In this document: piece after piece, positions 4,504-5,718 of the stretch | Position numbering within the stretch: position 1 is the stretch's first letter | How the letters are laid out: each line of letters begins with the position of its first letter | Source: Phycisphaeraceae bacterium | GTDB taxonomy: Bacteria; Planctomycetota; Phycisphaerae; Phycisphaerales; Phycisphaeraceae | DNA: 5,718 bases | NCBI GenBank assembly: GCA_003551485.1 | Contig: PUMS01000434.1 | Coordinates: 1 to 5,718 of the forward strand | Reading direction: 5' to 3' | The notes under the pieces: generated by a model | What the model was told of the DNA's origin: nothing | The model's input: only the letters and a program-made list of their open reading frames with translations | Database searches by the model: none | Position numbers and translations under genes: made by a program

Positions 4504-5718
4504 ATGAGCCCCGTGTCCCACCGGCCCTCTGCCGTCGTTGTCTGCGCCTCGTCTGCCCTTCGCCCCGGCCGCGCCTGGCTGCCGAAGGGGCTTTGCATCC
4601 CGGTAGCTGCATCGCTGGCGATTCTGGCGATGATGGTGGTGGCCGGCGGTTGCAGCGATGAGCCGCCCCTGCGGGTCTACACCGCGCCGGCGTCGGACCT
4701 GCCGCGGGTTGAGCGGTCCGACCCCGACAGGCTGCCGGCCACCCCTCCGGAAACGTGGCAGCCGCTCTACAACCGGGGTACGCTGCTGGGCCGCTTCCGC
4801 GCCGGCGAGGGGCGCGAAGCGCCGGTGGTCGAGGTCACGCGCTTCGATGCCTATACGGGCACGATCCACGCCGACATCGAGCGGTGGCGCCGCCAGGACC
4901 TGGGACTTCGGGACTGGCAGATCAGCGAAGAGGACGCCCTCGCCGCGACGCGGCAGTTCGTGATCCCCGGCGGGCGGGTGGTGCTGTTCCACCTGCACGG
5001 CCAGCGCGACGACCTCGCCGCTGCTCGGGTGGATACGGTCGGCTGGACGTGGTTCTTCAAGGCCGTGGGTGAAAGCAGGCCCATCGAGGCCCTGCTGGAG
5101 GAGCTTGAGGGCTATACCCTTGCCATGCAACCGGTTATGCCCGACGACCCGTGGCTGGTGGCCGGCGAGCCGGCGAAACTGGAGCCGGCGGAGGCGGAGG
5201 CCGGTGCGCAGGCCGACCACTGGGGCCTGTGGCGCCACGAGGGCCAAAGCGACCTGGTCCTGCGGCTTCGGCCGATGGACCCGCGGCAGGTCGAGCTCGG
5301 TGCCGAGATGGCCCACCTGAGCGGGCTGATCGGGCGCGATGAAATGGATGCCGACGCCGCGGGCGAAGCCTTCGCGAAGCTGCTGCACGGGCAGGTGCTG
5401 GCGCTGGGAGGCGTTGAGCGGGGTAATGAAGTCGACGATGGCGCTACAGCGCTGCGAGCGCTGCTGCTGGAGGAGTCGCGCCAGCGCCTGTGGCTGGTGA
5501 TCCTCCACGGGCCGGCCGAGGCCGTGAAAGAACATGCGGATGATCTGGTCCGCTGGCACGCCACGCTGACCGAGCGCCTCCGTGGCGGCCGCGCTCATCC
5601 CCATCGCCATCAGCATCGCCCCCCCGATCACCCCACTGCCCCCGGAAGCCCCGGCTCTCCCGGCTCCCCCGGCTCCCCCGGCTCCCCCGGCTCCCCCGGC
5701 TCCCCCGACTCCCCCGGC
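4504..5718 (+). CDS. Putative lipoprotein of unknown function, 3' end beyond window
   Basis: A single frame stays open for 405 codons to the right edge, with strong G/C bias at third codon positions over most of its length, which marks this strand and frame as coding. Residues 1-49 form a long signal peptide: Arg/Lys-containing n-region (R20, R23, K28), hydrophobic core about 34-46 (VAASLAILAMMVV) and lipobox VAGGC with Cys50, so the mature protein should be lipid-anchored and exported. Residues 51 to about 360 are a soluble, acidic, tryptophan-containing domain (e.g. GWTWFFKAVG at 180-189), with a Glu/Ala/Pro-rich stretch at about 221-238 and helical segments to about 360. I do not recognise the family. 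From residue 361 the composition changes to His/Pro-rich and then to Gly-Ser-Pro triplets. The true C-terminus may lie near residue 360 or be shifted in frame. The start is uncertain: no Shine-Dalgarno precedes ATG 4504 and a shorter leader is possible. It is divergent from korA with no evident functional link. Confidence 0.75.
   Translation, partial: MSPVSHRPSAVVVCASSALRPGRAWLPKGLCIPVAASLAILAMMVVAGGCSDEPPLRVYTAPASDLPRVERSDPDRLPATPPETWQPLYNRGTLLGRFRAGEGREAPVVEVTRFDAYTGTIHADIERWRRQDLGLRDWQISEEDALAATRQFVIPGGRVVLFHLHGQRDDLAAARVDTVGWTWFFKAVGESRPIEALLEELEGYTLAMQPVMPDDPWLVAGEPAKLEPAEAEAGAQADHWGLWRHEGQSDLVLRLRPMDPRQVELGAEMAHLSGLIGRDEMDADAAGEAFAKLLHGQVLALGGVERGNEVDDGATALRALLLEESRQRLWLVILHGPAEAVKEHADDLVRWHATLTERLRGGRAHPHRHQHRPPDHPTAPGSPGSPGSPGSPGSPGSPGSPDSPG
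5582..5718 (+). CDS. Possible alternative frame or second gene start at window end
   Basis: In the +1 frame relative to the lipoprotein gene, after a TGA at 5567-5569, the sequence reads from GTG 5582 as VAAALIPIAISIAPPITPL followed by Ala-Pro-Pro repeats. In codons 5582-5641 only one of twenty ends in A or T, against eight of twenty in the lipoprotein frame over the same stretch. The hydrophobic start followed by a Pro-rich linker resembles an exported or membrane protein. It could be an overlapping downstream gene or the continuation of the lipoprotein gene after a one-base frameshift. There is no Shine-Dalgarno and no positively charged leader, and the frame is unclosed at the window edge, so this is tentative. 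Confidence 0.2.
   Translation, partial: MAAALIPIAISIAPPITPLPPEAPALPAPPAPPAPPAPPAPPTPP
5644..5718 (+). repeat. 9-base tandem repeat GGCTCCCCC encoding Gly-Ser-Pro
   Basis: Five exact copies of GGCTCCCCC (5662-5706) are flanked by degenerate copies GGAAGCCCC (5644-5652), GGCTCTCCC (5653-5661) and GACTCCCCC (5707-5715), and the array continues to or past the right edge. In the lipoprotein frame it encodes seven Gly-Ser-Pro triplets and one Asp-Ser-Pro, a collagen-like G-X-Y pattern. In the +1 frame it gives Ala-Pro-Pro. Unit length is a multiple of three, so copy-number changes would not shift the frame. The gradient from degenerate to exact copies suggests recent slippage expansion. Confidence 0.8.

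Noticed and set aside
4143..4661. Several overlapping frames on both strands in the G+C-rich intergenic part
   Set aside because: All are Arg/Pro/Ala-rich with no ribosome site, no motifs and mutual overlap. They are compositional artefacts.
4492..5631. 379-codon minus-strand frame opposite the lipoprotein gene
   Set aside because: The plus frame has the stronger third-position G/C bias, a signal peptide and a lipobox. The minus product has a shadow-like His/Arg/Gln/Pro composition. The first 40 or so residues do look protein-like, so I keep a small doubt.

Overview
The window is high-GC bacterial DNA. No rRNA, tRNA, CRISPR array or intact mobile element is visible. The only confidently named genes are a two-gene operon on the minus strand, korA then korB. 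They encode a CoA-dependent 2-oxoglutarate:ferredoxin oxidoreductase of the two-subunit type (fused gamma-alpha KorA of about 640 residues plus KorB of about 360), the architecture known from Mycobacterium KorAB and other high-GC bacteria. Shine-Dalgarno signals are weak or absent at several starts, a lipoprotein of unrecognised family lies next door, and there is a trace of a prepilin-like leader. Together these would fit a planctomycete (Phycisphaerae-like) or similar lineage, but that assignment is a guess from style and not proof.

Layout. Positions 1-878 hold no intact gene. The stretch contains an orphan fragment of an RHS/YD-repeat protein (about 239-538, plus strand). Its right edge abuts what looks like the start of a different gene on the minus strand: a near-perfect Shine-Dalgarno, ATG, and a leader resembling a type IV pseudopilin that is cut off after about nine codons. 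The rest of 1-878 is unassigned and includes an inverted repeat just past the korB stop. Positions 879-3980 are korB (distal) and korA (proximal), transcribed right to left with a 75-base gap. Positions 3981-4503 are the divergent intergenic region, with a candidate sigma70-type promoter, a leader hairpin and a 14-base palindrome upstream of korA. From 4504 to the right edge a plus-strand reading frame stays open. It encodes a probable lipoprotein (lipobox cysteine at residue 50) of unknown function and ends in a His/Pro-rich stretch and Gly-Ser-Pro triplet repeats that run off the window.

How the genes work together. KorA supplies the gamma and alpha domains and KorB the thiamine-diphosphate and [4Fe-4S] centre, so both are needed for 2-oxoglutarate oxidation to succinyl-CoA with electrons passed to ferredoxin. 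No ferredoxin (delta) subunit is encoded in the visible part of the operon, so a ferredoxin must come from elsewhere. The lipoprotein is divergent and nothing in the sequence links it to KorAB. I see no convincing new multi-gene system here. The most interesting points are the RHS/pseudopilin-leader junction, the possible ATC start of korA, and the frame ambiguity and collagen-like repeat at the 3' end of the lipoprotein gene.
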